Source of the DNA: Bacillus sp. SLBN-46
GTDB taxonomy: Bacteria; Bacillota; Bacilli; Bacillales; Cytobacillaceae
NCBI RefSeq assembly: GCF_031453555.1
Contig: NZ_JAVIZM010000001.1
Span: forward strand, 2,301,001 to 2,365,000
Direction: 5' to 3'
DNA length: 64,000 bases
This document shows positions 27,179 to 35,496 of the stretch, one piece after another; the stretch's first letter is position 1; each line of letters begins with the position of its first letter. The notes beneath the pieces are model-generated. The model did no database searches. It saw only the letters and a list, made by a program, of their open reading frames with translations, and was not told where the DNA came from. Both the position numbers and the translations under genes were made by a program.

Positions 27179-28684
27179 GTGGTGAAAGCTTTGGAAGGTA
27201 AGAACGTTGAGCAAGAAAAACTTGAAGGAGAGAAAGTTGAACAGGAGCAAGTGACTGAGAACAGATCCGGATATATCCGATTAAAGAAGTTTCACTTTAT
27301 TATGCTGTTATTTTTAATGGTTTTCTTATCAGCTGGAATTACAACAATTGCCTTTGCATTTGGTAAAGAAAAAGTGGTAACAGTTGGAGCAGAAAGAACA
27401 GAGTTCAATAAACTTTATGAAGCATTTGATACCTTGAAAAATGGTTATTTTAAAGAAGTAGATCAGAAAAAGCTTATTAATGGGGCAATTAATGGAATGG
27501 TGGAATCGCTTGACGATCCCTATTCTGATTACATGAGTAATGAGGAAGCAAAAAGCTTTCATAGTAGTATATCTTCATCTTTTGAAGGAATTGGGGCAGA
27601 AATCCAAGAAAAGGATGGACATATTGTTATTGTTTCTCCAATCAAAGGTTCTCCTGCTGAAAAAGCAGGGTTAAAGCCAAATGACATGATTATATCAGTA
27701 GATGGAAAAAGCCTTCAAGGGATGAACTCTACTGAAGCAGTTACTTTAATCAGGGGTAAAAAAGGTACGAAGGTTGAATTAACTATTCAACGACCAGGAA
27801 CAGAAGCCCCAATGACCGTTCCTATTGTTCGTGATACGATACCAATTGAGACTGTCTACGGAGAAATGGTTGATGACTCTATTGCAAAGGTACAAATCAC
27901 TAGTTTTTCAAGTAACACTTCAAAAGAATTAGTTACGACTCTAAATGATTTACAAAAGAAGGGTATGAAAGGTTTAGTATTAGACCTGCGACAAAACCCT
28001 GGTGGATTATTAGATCAGGCAGTAAGTATCACAAGTATGTTTGTTCCTAAAGGAAAAATTATCGTCAAAGAAGAAGATAGAAATGGAAAGATTAAGGAAA
28101 TTGGTTCTCAGAATCAAGGTAATCCTGACTTACCGTTAGTTGTATTGATTGATAAGGGTAGTGCCAGTGCCTCTGAAATTTTTGCTGCTGCTGTAAAGGA
28201 ATCAGCAGGAATCCCGCTTATAGGTGAGAAATCCTTTGGTAAAGGTACTGTACAAACGGCAGAAGATTTTAAAGATGGTTCTAACCTAAAATATACAATC
28301 GCTAAATGGTTAACACCAAATGGCAACTGGATTCACAAAAAGGGAATTGAGCCAGATGTAGCAGTAGCACTTCCTGAATTTGCTACATTACCGATTATTG
28401 ATCCAGAAAAAGAGCTGGCCTTTTCTAACTCTTCAACAGAAATTCAAACAGCACAGAAGATGTTAAAAGCGATTGGCTATGATCCGGGTCGTGAAGATGG
28501 TTTCTTTGATGAAAAAACAAAACAGGCTGTCATTGCTTTACAAACGGCACAAAAGCTCCCTGCAAACGGCGTGTTAAAAGGTGAATCGACCTTGAAATTG
28601 ATGGAGCTATTAAGAGAAAAAATTAAAACAAGTGATACACAACTGCAAAAGGCTATTGAGGTTTTAAAAGGAAGAATGAAATAA
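27179..28684 (+). CDS. ctpA: Carboxy-terminal processing protease (S41 family)
   Basis: About 501 residues. Acidic N-terminal stretch, one transmembrane segment (about residues 38-62), a PDZ domain near 115-200 (GIGAEIQEKDG, SPAEKAGLKPND), the S41 catalytic domain with Ser in GSASASEIF and Lys in SFGKGTVQT, and a C-terminal peptidoglycan-binding domain (EIQTAQKMLKAIGYDPG). It is an extracytoplasmic protease. B. subtilis has CtpA near deoD, as here, and CtpB, which acts at the SigK checkpoint; which one this replaces is uncertain. GTG 27179 is used but has a weak site; in-frame TTG 27191 has better spacing. Confidence 0.88.
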   Translation: MVKALEGKNVEQEKLEGEKVEQEQVTENRSGYIRLKKFHFIMLLFLMVFLSAGITTIAFAFGKEKVVTVGAERTEFNKLYEAFDTLKNGYFKEVDQKKLINGAINGMVESLDDPYSDYMSNEEAKSFHSSISSSFEGIGAEIQEKDGHIVIVSPIKGSPAEKAGLKPNDMIISVDGKSLQGMNSTEAVTLIRGKKGTKVELTIQRPGTEAPMTVPIVRDTIPIETVYGEMVDDSIAKVQITSFSSNTSKELVTTLNDLQKKGMKGLVLDLRQNPGGLLDQAVSITSMFVPKGKIIVKEEDRNGKIKEIGSQNQGNPDLPLVVLIDKGSASASEIFAAAVKESAGIPLIGEKSFGKGTVQTAEDFKDGSNLKYTIAKWLTPNGNWIHKKGIEPDVAVALPEFATLPIIDPEKELAFSNSSTEIQTAQKMLKAIGYDPGREDGFFDEKTKQAVIALQTAQKLPANGVLKGESTLKLMELLREKIKTSDTQLQKAIEVLKGRMK

Positions 28685-28691
28685 AAATAAG

Positions 28692-28728
28692 ATAAACCCG
28701 GCTCACACAAGAGCCGGGTTTATTTTTT
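28692..28728 (+). terminator. Strong terminator after ctpA
   Basis: ATAAACCCGGCTC and GAGCCGGGTTTAT make a perfect 13-bp stem around ACACAA, followed by seven T. Confidence 0.92.
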
Positions 28729-28813
28729 TAATTGAAAAGAATTTATTGTGTATATTTATTTACCATCTTTCCGAGAATGGACAATAAATAAATGGGATGG
28801 GTGGTTAAGTAAA

Positions 28814-29569
28814 TTGAGAAAGCTTTGTATTGCTGTTATTGCATTTTCTTTTTTAGGCTTTGGTCCCTTGAAATCATTTTTTCAAAATGATGTAAAAACA
28901 GATGGTAATCAAATAAGTGGAGATAATTCAAAAGTAGAAACCTTTTTAATAACGGAAAATGAGATTAATAATAATTCTTCAAGACCGAATCTGGCTATTA
29001 TTATCAGCCGTGATGCTGCTAAAAATAAATTATCTTATGGAACTGTTCAAATTCCTCCTTTTAATGATGAAGGGGACTTTGGCACTCTAAAAAAAACGGT
29101 TGAAAAAAATTATCACATACCAATTGACTATTGTTTTATTATTGATTCCTCTGGTGCAGCTAGAATTCTTGATTTACTAGCTCCAAATGGAATTACGAGT
29201 CCACTTGCTACTGACCATGATGTGTCAGACCCAGAAGTCTTGAAGGGGAAAGAAATGGTTGACCTTTTAAATCAACTGCGTGATCTACCTAATAGTGAGG
29301 ACTACCTTGTGGGTGTAATTTCAGCGATAAGAAGTGAAGTGAATAAAAATCTATCTGCTGACCAATGGCTTACAATGTTCCCAGCACTTCTCAATGAAGC
29401 GCGACATAGCGTAAAAACGGATATTGCTAAGGGTGTTTTATTGGAGATAGGTCTCTCAGCCATCATGAATCCTATAACTAAATTCGAACTGATTCAAATG
29501 AATGAAGAACAGTCAAAAGCCGTGAATAGTGATTTCGAGGAAAAAGATCAAAAACCAATGATTAATTAA
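28814..29569 (+). CDS. Membrane-anchored LytR-CpsA-Psr-like protein, degenerate
   Basis: About 251 residues: N-terminal signal anchor (KLCIAVIAFSFLGFGPL), then a soluble domain with the topology of an LCP domain (NLAIIISRDAAKNKLSYGT; later IDYCFIIDSSGAARILDL). The basic motif that carries the catalytic arginines in active LCP transferases (IPRDT) reads QIPPF here, so the active centre appears missing. It may be a non-catalytic wall-associated relative. TTG 28814 is chosen because GGGTGG lies nine bases upstream; a GTG start at 28748 would extend it 22 residues without a ribosome binding site. Confidence in the fold is moderate. Confidence 0.58.
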   Translation: MRKLCIAVIAFSFLGFGPLKSFFQNDVKTDGNQISGDNSKVETFLITENEINNNSSRPNLAIIISRDAAKNKLSYGTVQIPPFNDEGDFGTLKKTVEKNYHIPIDYCFIIDSSGAARILDLLAPNGITSPLATDHDVSDPEVLKGKEMVDLLNQLRDLPNSEDYLVGVISAIRSEVNKNLSADQWLTMFPALLNEARHSVKTDIAKGVLLEIGLSAIMNPITKFELIQMNEEQSKAVNSDFEEKDQKPMIN

Positions 29570-29574
29570 TGACT

Positions 29575-29605
29575 AAAAAAGCGAATGGAATCATTCGCTT
29601 TTTTT
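29575..29605 (+). terminator. Terminator after the LCP-like gene
   Basis: AAAAAGCGAATG and CATTCGCTTTTT pair around GAAT; T run follows. Confidence 0.88.
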
Positions 29606-29666
29606 GGATTCTTATCCACTTATTCATATATAATAAAGGGAACAAGATAGAAGAAGGGATAGAAAG

Positions 29667-30590
29667 ATGAAAAAAGCAGAGATTTATATTTTATCAGGAT
29701 TTTTGGGGAGCGGAAAAACGACCTTATTAAAACGATTACTAGAGGATGAACGGAGCCTAGGTAGAAAAGTAGCTGTCATGATGAATGAATTAGGACAAGT
29801 CTCGATTGACTCAGATGCGATAGACGATGACGTCGAGTTGAAAGAGTTACTTGGGGGATGTATTTGCTGCTCCATTCAAGATAAGCTTGAATCCCAGCTT
29901 CAAGGTTTATTAGTAGAAGAGAAACCGGATGTCATTTACATAGAAACAACGGGAGCGGCCCATCCTGTGGAAGTATTAGATGCCATCCTTTCTCCATTAT
30001 TTGCAGATAAGTTATTTGTTAAGGGGATTATTACGACAATAGACGGTGCAAGGTGGAAAGATCGAAAGGCATTAAGTCCACAGCTGCAACAGTTAATTTT
30101 AGAGCAAGTAAGGCATGCGGATTTTATTATAGTAAACAAAATAAATGAATTAGAAGAGAAAGATCAAGCAAGTATTACCTTTGAAATTCAATCCATTAAT
30201 TCGAATGCACGATGTCTTCTTACAAACTTTTCACAAGTAGCGATAGGGGATATTCGAAAGCTCTCCGTTTCATTTGAGGAAGCTGCAAAAAAAGAATCCC
30301 AACGAATACCACTAAATCTGACAACATTCGTTTATCAATTTAAAGGCGCAGTCAGTCACTCTGATTTTGAAGTGTTTTTAAAACAACTCCCTGAAACAAT
30401 TTACCGAATAAAAGGTTATGTAAAGTTTAGTTCATCTGATTTTCCAACTTTATTTCAATTTTCATATGGTATGCCTCTATACATGAAGGAAAACATGAAT
30501 TTACCCTTAAACCTTGTGTTTATTGGTGAGAATATCGATTGGAATATGCTTCAACAACAGCTCAACGTTCTTGAAAAAAATAAAGAATAA
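29667..30590 (+). CDS. CobW/YciC-type G3E GTPase
   Basis: 307 residues. G3E-family GTPase: P-loop GFLGSGKTT at residue 10, metal-binding CXCC in GGCICC, the ETTGAAHP switch region, and NKINE for guanine recognition; a C-terminal CobW_C domain follows. The family delivers metals, especially zinc, to client enzymes or under zinc limitation. No Zur box is obvious. ATG 29667 follows GAAGAAGGGA. Metal and client are unassigned. Confidence 0.82.
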   Translation: MKKAEIYILSGFLGSGKTTLLKRLLEDERSLGRKVAVMMNELGQVSIDSDAIDDDVELKELLGGCICCSIQDKLESQLQGLLVEEKPDVIYIETTGAAHPVEVLDAILSPLFADKLFVKGIITTIDGARWKDRKALSPQLQQLILEQVRHADFIIVNKINELEEKDQASITFEIQSINSNARCLLTNFSQVAIGDIRKLSVSFEEAAKKESQRIPLNLTTFVYQFKGAVSHSDFEVFLKQLPETIYRIKGYVKFSSSDFPTLFQFSYGMPLYMKENMNLPLNLVFIGENIDWNMLQQQLNVLEKNKE

Positions 30591-30629
30591 TGAAACTAGA
30601 GTGAATGATAAAAGTCTCTTCAGGTAACT

Positions 30630-30662
30630 CTTTTAATGTAGTCAAAAACCATTAAAAGGGGG
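30630..30662 (+). promoter_or_regulatory. Inverted repeat overlapping the ribosome binding site
   Basis: CTTTTAATG (30630-30638) and CATTAAAAG (30650-30658) form a 9-bp stem with an 11-base loop; the 3' arm runs into the ribosome-binding AAAAGGGGG of the gene at 30670. It could mask that site in RNA. Confidence 0.5.
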
Positions 30663-30669
30663 ATTTCAA

Positions 30670-31491
30670 TTGAAGAAGGCAGCTAGTATTTTAGTATTAC
30701 TCTATATCCTCTTTAATGGACAATGGGTTCTTGCTCAATCTGATATTGACTATAAAATTGAAATGTTAAATTGGAATGAAGTCAATCATATTTTACCAAA
30801 GTACTCAAAATTTATTGTCTTGGATGTAGAGACCGGAAAACAATTTCATGTGCAAAGGCGAGCAGGTAGTCACCATGCGGATGTGCAGCCGTTAACTCCA
30901 AAGGATACGAAAATAATGAAAAAAATATATGGGGGTAAATGGAGTTGGAAACGACGGGCAATAATTGTTATTCATAAGAATCAGTGGATTGGAGCGTCGA
31001 TGCATGGAATGCCCCATGGAGCAGGTGCGCTTAAAAATAATTTTCCTGGTCATTTTTGTATTCACTTTTATGGTAGTACAACTCATCGAACAAATTCCAT
31101 GGACTTATCACATATGCTGATGGTCTTAAAAGCATCTGGAAAATTAAATGAATACTTGGGTAAAGCAAATCCCTATGACGTTATAGACGCCTATATTGCA
31201 GGTATAAAACAACATGATACAAGAATTACCTCTCAAATTTCCTTGCAAAAGAATAAGTGGAGATCAGTATTTAAATTAGTTGAAAATATTAGATTAGCTC
31301 GAATGGAACGTCTACCAGCAGAGGATTTAACAAGCGAAATAAGTTTGGATGTTCCAGTTGAAGTTGATTGGTATATAAAAAATAGGGGAAGACAGACCTA
31401 TAAAGAAACGATTCATTTAGTTCGCTTTTCACCATCAGATGCCTGGAAAGTGGATTCAGAGCATTTTTTAACTAAGAACAATCTCCCATAG
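30670..31491 (+). CDS. Secreted peptidoglycan-active protein, YkuD-like motif
   Basis: 273 residues with a signal peptide ending near AQS. The central region has SMHGMPHGAGAL and NFPGHFCIHFYGSTTH, the His/Cys-His pattern shared with a large Firmicute family related to L,D-transpeptidases (HXX..GHFCIHF). The TTG start at 30670 has AAAAGGGGG well placed. The protein should act outside the cell on wall or cofactor; activity is not proven. A hairpin overlaps its ribosome binding site. Confidence 0.65.
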   Translation: MKKAASILVLLYILFNGQWVLAQSDIDYKIEMLNWNEVNHILPKYSKFIVLDVETGKQFHVQRRAGSHHADVQPLTPKDTKIMKKIYGGKWSWKRRAIIVIHKNQWIGASMHGMPHGAGALKNNFPGHFCIHFYGSTTHRTNSMDLSHMLMVLKASGKLNEYLGKANPYDVIDAYIAGIKQHDTRITSQISLQKNKWRSVFKLVENIRLARMERLPAEDLTSEISLDVPVEVDWYIKNRGRQTYKETIHLVRFSPSDAWKVDSEHFLTKNNLP

Positions 31492-31493
31492 TA

Positions 31494-31543
31494 AAAAAAC
31501 ACCTTTATATGAGGGGAGTGCCTCAAATAAAGGTGTTTTTATT
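31494..31543. terminator. Long bidirectional terminator
   Basis: AAAAACACCTTTAT pairs with ATAAAGGTGTTTTT, with an inner TGAGG/CCTCA stem. A/T flanks serve both convergent genes. Confidence 0.85.
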
Positions 31544-31552
31544 ATGTTAAAA

Positions 31553-31798
31553 TTATCTAGGTTGTTCACCAAACTTAATAAACGTTCGCTCATCTTCAAT
31601 TAACCCGCAAGCACCGCATTGAACTCGATAGTCTGGTCCATTGTAGGGGAGATGAAATGGTTCTAGAGTGCTTTCCTCGTATTCACGAACCACTTCTCCA
31701 GACTGAGGATCTAGCTTTACCGAATGGGATACTTGCTGAATAATATTAAATCGACTTCGATTCGTTTTGCAATTTGGACATTTATAGGGAGTTGTCAT
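31553..31798 (-). CDS. Small two-CXXC zinc-ribbon protein
   Basis: 81 residues with CPNC near the start and CGAC near residue 62, a treble-clef/zinc-ribbon pattern. GAAAGGAG precedes the start. No other motif; role unknown. Confidence 0.7.
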   Translation of the reverse strand: MTTPYKCPNCKTNRSRFNIIQQVSHSVKLDPQSGEVVREYEESTLEPFHLPYNGPDYRVQCGACGLIEDERTFIKFGEQPR

Positions 31799-31893
31799 TG
31801 CTTTTCTCCTTTCAATAAATTATTAAAAACTATTTTTTGCAATAATGTTAGTAAATATGTAACAATGCTATTGAGGCTAAAGGAGGAATGGAG

Positions 31894-32172
31894 TTGCAAC
31901 AAGAGTTAGAAAATTTCGATCAATTATTAGAGGAGTACCGTTCGATTTGGAATAACCGTTTATTACATAAAGGAGAATGTAGCAGCGAAGAAATATTAAC
32001 CGAAGCAATTAAACGAGAGCTGCTAGATGAAAACTCACATCCAAGAATCAGAAAAAATAAGTATGAAAAATATTTTTTTGCGATAAAAAGGATAATAAAT
32101 TCTTCAGTCTCCGATCAAACAAAAGTAGCTTTAATAAAAATTCACATGGAAATTATGGAAACGATCAGTTAG
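31894..32172 (+). CDS. Small helical hypothetical protein
   Basis: 92 residues, charged and helical, no membrane segment or motif. AAAGGAGG at 31879-31886 is 7 bases from TTG 31894; ATG 31888 is too close to that site. Ten bases before the lipoprotein gene, so they may be co-transcribed. Not recognised. Confidence 0.65.
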   Translation: MQQELENFDQLLEEYRSIWNNRLLHKGECSSEEILTEAIKRELLDENSHPRIRKNKYEKYFFAIKRIINSSVSDQTKVALIKIHMEIMETIS

Positions 32173-32182
32173 GGGGAGAAAG

Positions 32183-32656
32183 ATGAAAAAGCTGGTATTT
32201 GTTTTTATTTCAGTTTTAGTTTTAAGTCTTATGGCATCATGTAGTAATCAGCATGAAAATCATTCAGAACAGCCTGAAATGCTAGATGTAGACTTGACTG
32301 TTAACCCTGAAAAAGGGGAAATTAATGAACCAATAACATTCAACGCAAAAGTTACACAAGGTAAGGAAAAGGTTAATGATGCGGATGAAGTCTTATTTGA
32401 GATATGGCGTTCAAAAGATGAAAAGCATGAAAAAGTAGAAATTAAAAACCCGAAAAATGGTATCTATAGTCTGAAAAAGGCCTTCCAGCAGGAAGGAACA
32501 TACTATATTATCTCTCATGTGACCGCAAGAGATATGCATAATATGCCTAAAAAGGAATTCATCGTTGGAAAGCCAAGTGAACCAGAAGATGCAGATGTAA
32601 AAGATTCGATGGATGGAATGCAAATGGAGCAGAAGGAACAAGAAAATCATAATTAA
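32183..32656 (+). CDS. YtkA-like lipoprotein
   Basis: 157 residues, signal peptide with lipobox MASC (Cys20), then a YtkA/FixH-like beta domain (DLTVNPEKGEINEPITF, EVLFEIWRSKD, GIYSLKKAF). The tail SMDGMQMEQ has Met and acidic residues that could bind metal. Such proteins sit outside the membrane; the family is linked to copper handling in some species. Function unproven. Confidence 0.75.
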   Translation: MKKLVFVFISVLVLSLMASCSNQHENHSEQPEMLDVDLTVNPEKGEINEPITFNAKVTQGKEKVNDADEVLFEIWRSKDEKHEKVEIKNPKNGIYSLKKAFQQEGTYYIISHVTARDMHNMPKKEFIVGKPSEPEDADVKDSMDGMQMEQKEQENHN

Positions 32657-32682
32657 AAAACAGCCTCTTGGGGCTGTTTTTT
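32655..32682. terminator. Bidirectional terminator
   Basis: AAAAAACAGCC and GGCTGTTTTTT pair around TCTTGG, between convergent genes. Confidence 0.88.
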
Positions 32683-33097
32683 ATGAAGGCTCCTCTTTTT
32701 TTGCTCTTAAATTCACTTTAGCTGTTCTCCCTAGCTTATCATTGAGTTTTTCGTTTAGTTTTTCATTTACCTTTTTGCTAATTTTATCTGAAAGTTCACC
32801 CTCATAGTTGGTTCCAATATTTAATCGCCCTGATAATTCCTTAATTCCTAACTGTCCAAAGTTGTTGGCGTAATCTACATGGTGAATGACTATTTGATCT
32901 ACTTTTAGTTGCTCAATTAAAATGGTTGGAGGGCTTTCTCTTTCCTTTGAGTTTGTAGGTTCACTATTGCTTTCTGGTTCTGCCGTATGCTGAAATTCAG
33001 TAATAGACGCTTCTAAGAAAGAGATCTTCTTTTCCAATTCTGCTATTTTCAGTGTCAATTGTTTATTTACTTTAAATAAGCGAAAGAAGAATCGCAT
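32681..33097 (-). CDS. GerPC-like spore protein
   Basis: 138 residues: N-terminal coiled coil (LTLKIAELEKKISFLEASI) and a C-terminal part with IEQLKVDQIVIHHVD and ELSGRLNIGT, the pattern seen near the end of GerPC and related spore proteins. It heads downstream of three spore-type genes on the same strand. GerP proteins help germinants pass the coat. Family assignment is tentative. Confidence 0.58.
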   Translation of the reverse strand: MRFFFRLFKVNKQLTLKIAELEKKISFLEASITEFQHTAEPESNSEPTNSKERESPPTILIEQLKVDQIVIHHVDYANNFGQLGIKELSGRLNIGTNYEGELSDKISKKVNEKLNEKLNDKLGRTAKVNLRAKKEEPS

Positions 33098-33196
33098 ATA
33101 AACCCTCTATTCAGAATTGGAATATGAAAGGTAAAATGAAGGGGACCTACTTTCATCATATTTAACTTTATAAGAAACATGCAAAAAAAAAGACGT

Positions 33197-33667
33197 TTAC
33201 AAAATTTCTGTGACGTCGATTTGTGAATATTGCATATCAATATTTTTAGGGATTTTTACCTCAAGCATATTATCTTTATAGTTGGCAGTTGCTCCCTTTT
33301 TTCTCACAATGGCTGGCAGGGTAATGACATGTTTATCGTCATGCTGTGGGATATGTTCAACAATCAGCTGATTGGTTGTATGGTAAATACGAAGATTTTT
33401 TATCCATTCATCATGTTTGATCGGTATACGAACGAAGACAAAATCATGTGTTTCGAAGGCTGTAGAATTCAATCCTCCTGTTGCTGCCGGTTGTTGAACG
33501 GATGATTGAACCCCACTAAAAAAGTCTTGAGGATTCATTCCCCGCATATTTGAAGGCATGATTTTCCCCAATAAATCCTGAACATAGTTATCAATTTCCT
33601 CAGGCTTCATTTTCTGCATTTTGTCTTTCATATCCTTATTGATGGGGAAAATATTCCAAGGAAACAT
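33197..33667 (-). CDS. Hsp20/alpha-crystallin-like spore coat-type protein
   Basis: 156 residues. The C-terminal half (FVFVRIPIKHDEWIKNLRIY, QLIVEHIPQHDD, MLEVKIPKNID) has an alpha-crystallin-type beta pattern, as in bacillar CotM/CotP/GerT-like coat proteins. The neighbours are GerP-like genes. ATG 33667 lies 8 bases after AAAGGAT; the GTG at 33670 is less likely. Function as a coat chaperone or coat component is inferred. Confidence 0.62.
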   Translation of the reverse strand: MFPWNIFPINKDMKDKMQKMKPEEIDNYVQDLLGKIMPSNMRGMNPQDFFSGVQSSVQQPAATGGLNSTAFETHDFVFVRIPIKHDEWIKNLRIYHTTNQLIVEHIPQHDDKHVITLPAIVRKKGATANYKDNMLEVKIPKNIDMQYSQIDVTEIL

Positions 33668-33689
33668 CACATTTCATCCTTTCAGTTTG

Positions 33690-33932
33690 TTAAAATTGAT
33701 TAGTAATCGGTGAGGATGGGTTCAGAATTTGGTCCTGATCACTTATATCTGTATCCGCGACTCCATTTGTTGAAAATGAAGTGCTTGGGGAAAAATCTCC
33801 AAGTGCCATGTTGGTTCCTACCCATTTTGTATTGGCAGTATGGCTATTATGGACTGCTGGCCCTAAAGAGATATTGGCATTGTTATTTAAGGAATTAGTT
33901 TTGATATTAAAAATATTTATTTGAAAAGGCAT
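33690..33932 (-). CDS. GerPA/GerPF-family spore germination protein
   Basis: 80 residues: MPFQINIFNIKTNSLNNNA then ISLGPAVHNSHTANTKWVG, with G(D)FSP and a C-terminal DISDQDQI. This is the gerPA/gerPF (PF10676) pattern. AAAGGACT precedes ATG 33932. Pairs with the adjacent paralogue and likely acts in spore permeability to germinants. Confidence 0.85.
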   Translation of the reverse strand: MPFQINIFNIKTNSLNNNANISLGPAVHNSHTANTKWVGTNMALGDFSPSTSFSTNGVADTDISDQDQILNPSSPITNQF

Positions 33933-33947
33933 GGATTTTCAGTCCTT

Positions 33948-34190
33948 TTACATTTGATTAGAAACAACGTTTGCTGGATTTGCAATATCCCCCATATCAT
34001 TTACATCTGGATCAATAAATACATTTTCCATGGCTGCAGTAGGAGGGGCAAAATCTCCAAAGGATGCATTTTGTCCTTGTGATTTCTGATTGGCAGTATG
34101 CGCATTATGAAGGGCTTCCCCGATGTTGACAGACCCGTTGTTAGATACACTGTTTATTTTGAGACTAAAAATATTTATTACAGTCTGCAT
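33948..34190 (-). CDS. GerPA/GerPF-family spore germination protein
   Basis: 80 residues, paralogue of the previous gene (MQTVINIFSLKINSVSNNGS, EALHNAHTANQKSQGQNAS, FGDFAPP). First gene of the four-gene cluster, 15 bases before the next. ATG 34190 is favoured over the ATG at 34226, with AAAGGA upstream. A CATAGTAT sequence on this strand near 34257-34264 resembles a SigE/SigK -10 element, but I see no clear -35. Confidence 0.84.
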   Translation of the reverse strand: MQTVINIFSLKINSVSNNGSVNIGEALHNAHTANQKSQGQNASFGDFAPPTAAMENVFIDPDVNDMGDIANPANVVSNQM

Positions 34191-34412
34191 CCTGTCACAT
34201 CCTTTTTTAGTTTTCCATTGGAGCACAATCTTCGGGGCTCCGCATTGGTTGTTACCTCATACTATGCAACTGATTGCCCATCCGTTATTACTTCTTATGA
34301 TAATCCCATATCGAATCTGGCTCCATTCTCCAAAGTTTATTATTTGCATATATAATTGAATCTTTTTAACATATAGTATAGAGAAGGATTCTAAAATAGA
34401 GAGGTAATGTTC

Positions 34413-35180
34413 GTGAAAAAGAAAACGGCTTTGATTACAGGAGGAGCTTCTGGCATTGGCAAAAAAACGGCAGAGCATCTTGCGGAAAATGGATATCAGC
34501 TTGTGATCAACTACCGAAATAGTGAATCAGAAGCTCTATCATTAGTAAAGCATCTGAACGAAAGCTATGGGACAAAAAATATAGCAGTTCAGGGGGATGT
34601 AGCGAAAGAAGAGGATTGTCAACATATAGTAAGTGAAGCTTTTTCCTTCTTTACTTCCATTGATGTTTTAATACATAATGCTGGACCCTACATACATGAA
34701 AGAAAAAAGTTGACTGAATATTCATCTGAAGAGTGGAATTATCTATTAAGTGGGAACTTAACGTCAGTTTTCTGTTTGTCGAAATTAGTTATTCCTTCCA
34801 TGCGTAAACAAAAATGGGGAAGAATTGTTACCTTAGGTTATGACCGAGTTGAAACAACACCTGGTTGGATTTATCGTTCAGCTTTTGCGGCAGCAAAGGC
34901 AGGATTGGCCTCTTTAACTAGGACAATTGCAATCGAAGAAGCAGAATTCGGAATAACTGCTAATATGGTTTGTCCTGGAGATATTACAAGTGAGTGGAAA
35001 GTAAGCAATATTAAAGAGTCTTATGATGCAAATAATGGTTCGATTGGCAGACAGGGAACTGGGGAGGACATTGCAAGAGTCATTGCCTTTTTAACGGATG
35101 AAAAGTCTGATTTTATTACAGGGAGTATTATTCCAGTCACAGGTGGAGTGGATGTATTAGGAAAGGTATCAAAATCATAA
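34413..35180 (+). CDS. Short-chain dehydrogenase/reductase, atypical
   Basis: About 255 residues with a Rossmann fold: TGGASGIG near residue 8, NAG in LIHNAGPYI, and a late PGD. The catalytic YXXXK reads FAAAK, so the active-site tyrosine appears replaced by Phe, and the preceding Ser strand reads IVTLGYD instead of the usual ISS. It may be inactive, use another residue, or bind NAD(P) for another purpose. GTG 34413 gives an 8-base spacer from GAGAGG; ATG 34407 is too close. Confidence 0.78.
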   Translation: MKKKTALITGGASGIGKKTAEHLAENGYQLVINYRNSESEALSLVKHLNESYGTKNIAVQGDVAKEEDCQHIVSEAFSFFTSIDVLIHNAGPYIHERKKLTEYSSEEWNYLLSGNLTSVFCLSKLVIPSMRKQKWGRIVTLGYDRVETTPGWIYRSAFAAAKAGLASLTRTIAIEEAEFGITANMVCPGDITSEWKVSNIKESYDANNGSIGRQGTGEDIARVIAFLTDEKSDFITGSIIPVTGGVDVLGKVSKS

Positions 35181-35282
35181 ATTTCTGATAACCAAATTTT
35201 TAGAACAATTTGATTTTCGGGAATGAAAACAATTCCTTTTGTGGATAATAGAAAGTAATCATCCATGAAAGGAGCAAAGAAT

Positions 35283-35441
35283 ATGAGTTTTAATATGAAT
35301 AGAATTAATCCAAATCAAACACAAATATTTTTTCATGATGGCCGCTTTGAAACATTAACAAATGAGGAATTAGAAGACTTTTTGCTCCAAATGGGTCTAA
35401 CTGATGTGAATGAAACGATAGAGCAAAACGTGACGGACTAA
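35283..35441 (+). CDS. Small hypothetical protein, spore-former type
   Basis: 52 residues (MSFNMNRINPNQTQIFFHDG onward), polar, no membrane segment. AAAGGAGCAAAGAAT precedes the start. A bidirectional terminator follows. Not recognised. Confidence 0.62.
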   Translation: MSFNMNRINPNQTQIFFHDGRFETLTNEELEDFLLQMGLTDVNETIEQNVTD

Positions 35442-35463
35442 TATCATTATTAAAATATGTGAA

Positions 35464-35496
35464 AAAAAGCAATCGGGATTGAACCGATTGCTTTTA
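35464..35496. terminator. Bidirectional terminator
   Basis: AAAAGCAATCGG and CCGATTGCTTTT pair around GATTGAA; between convergent genes. Confidence 0.85.
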
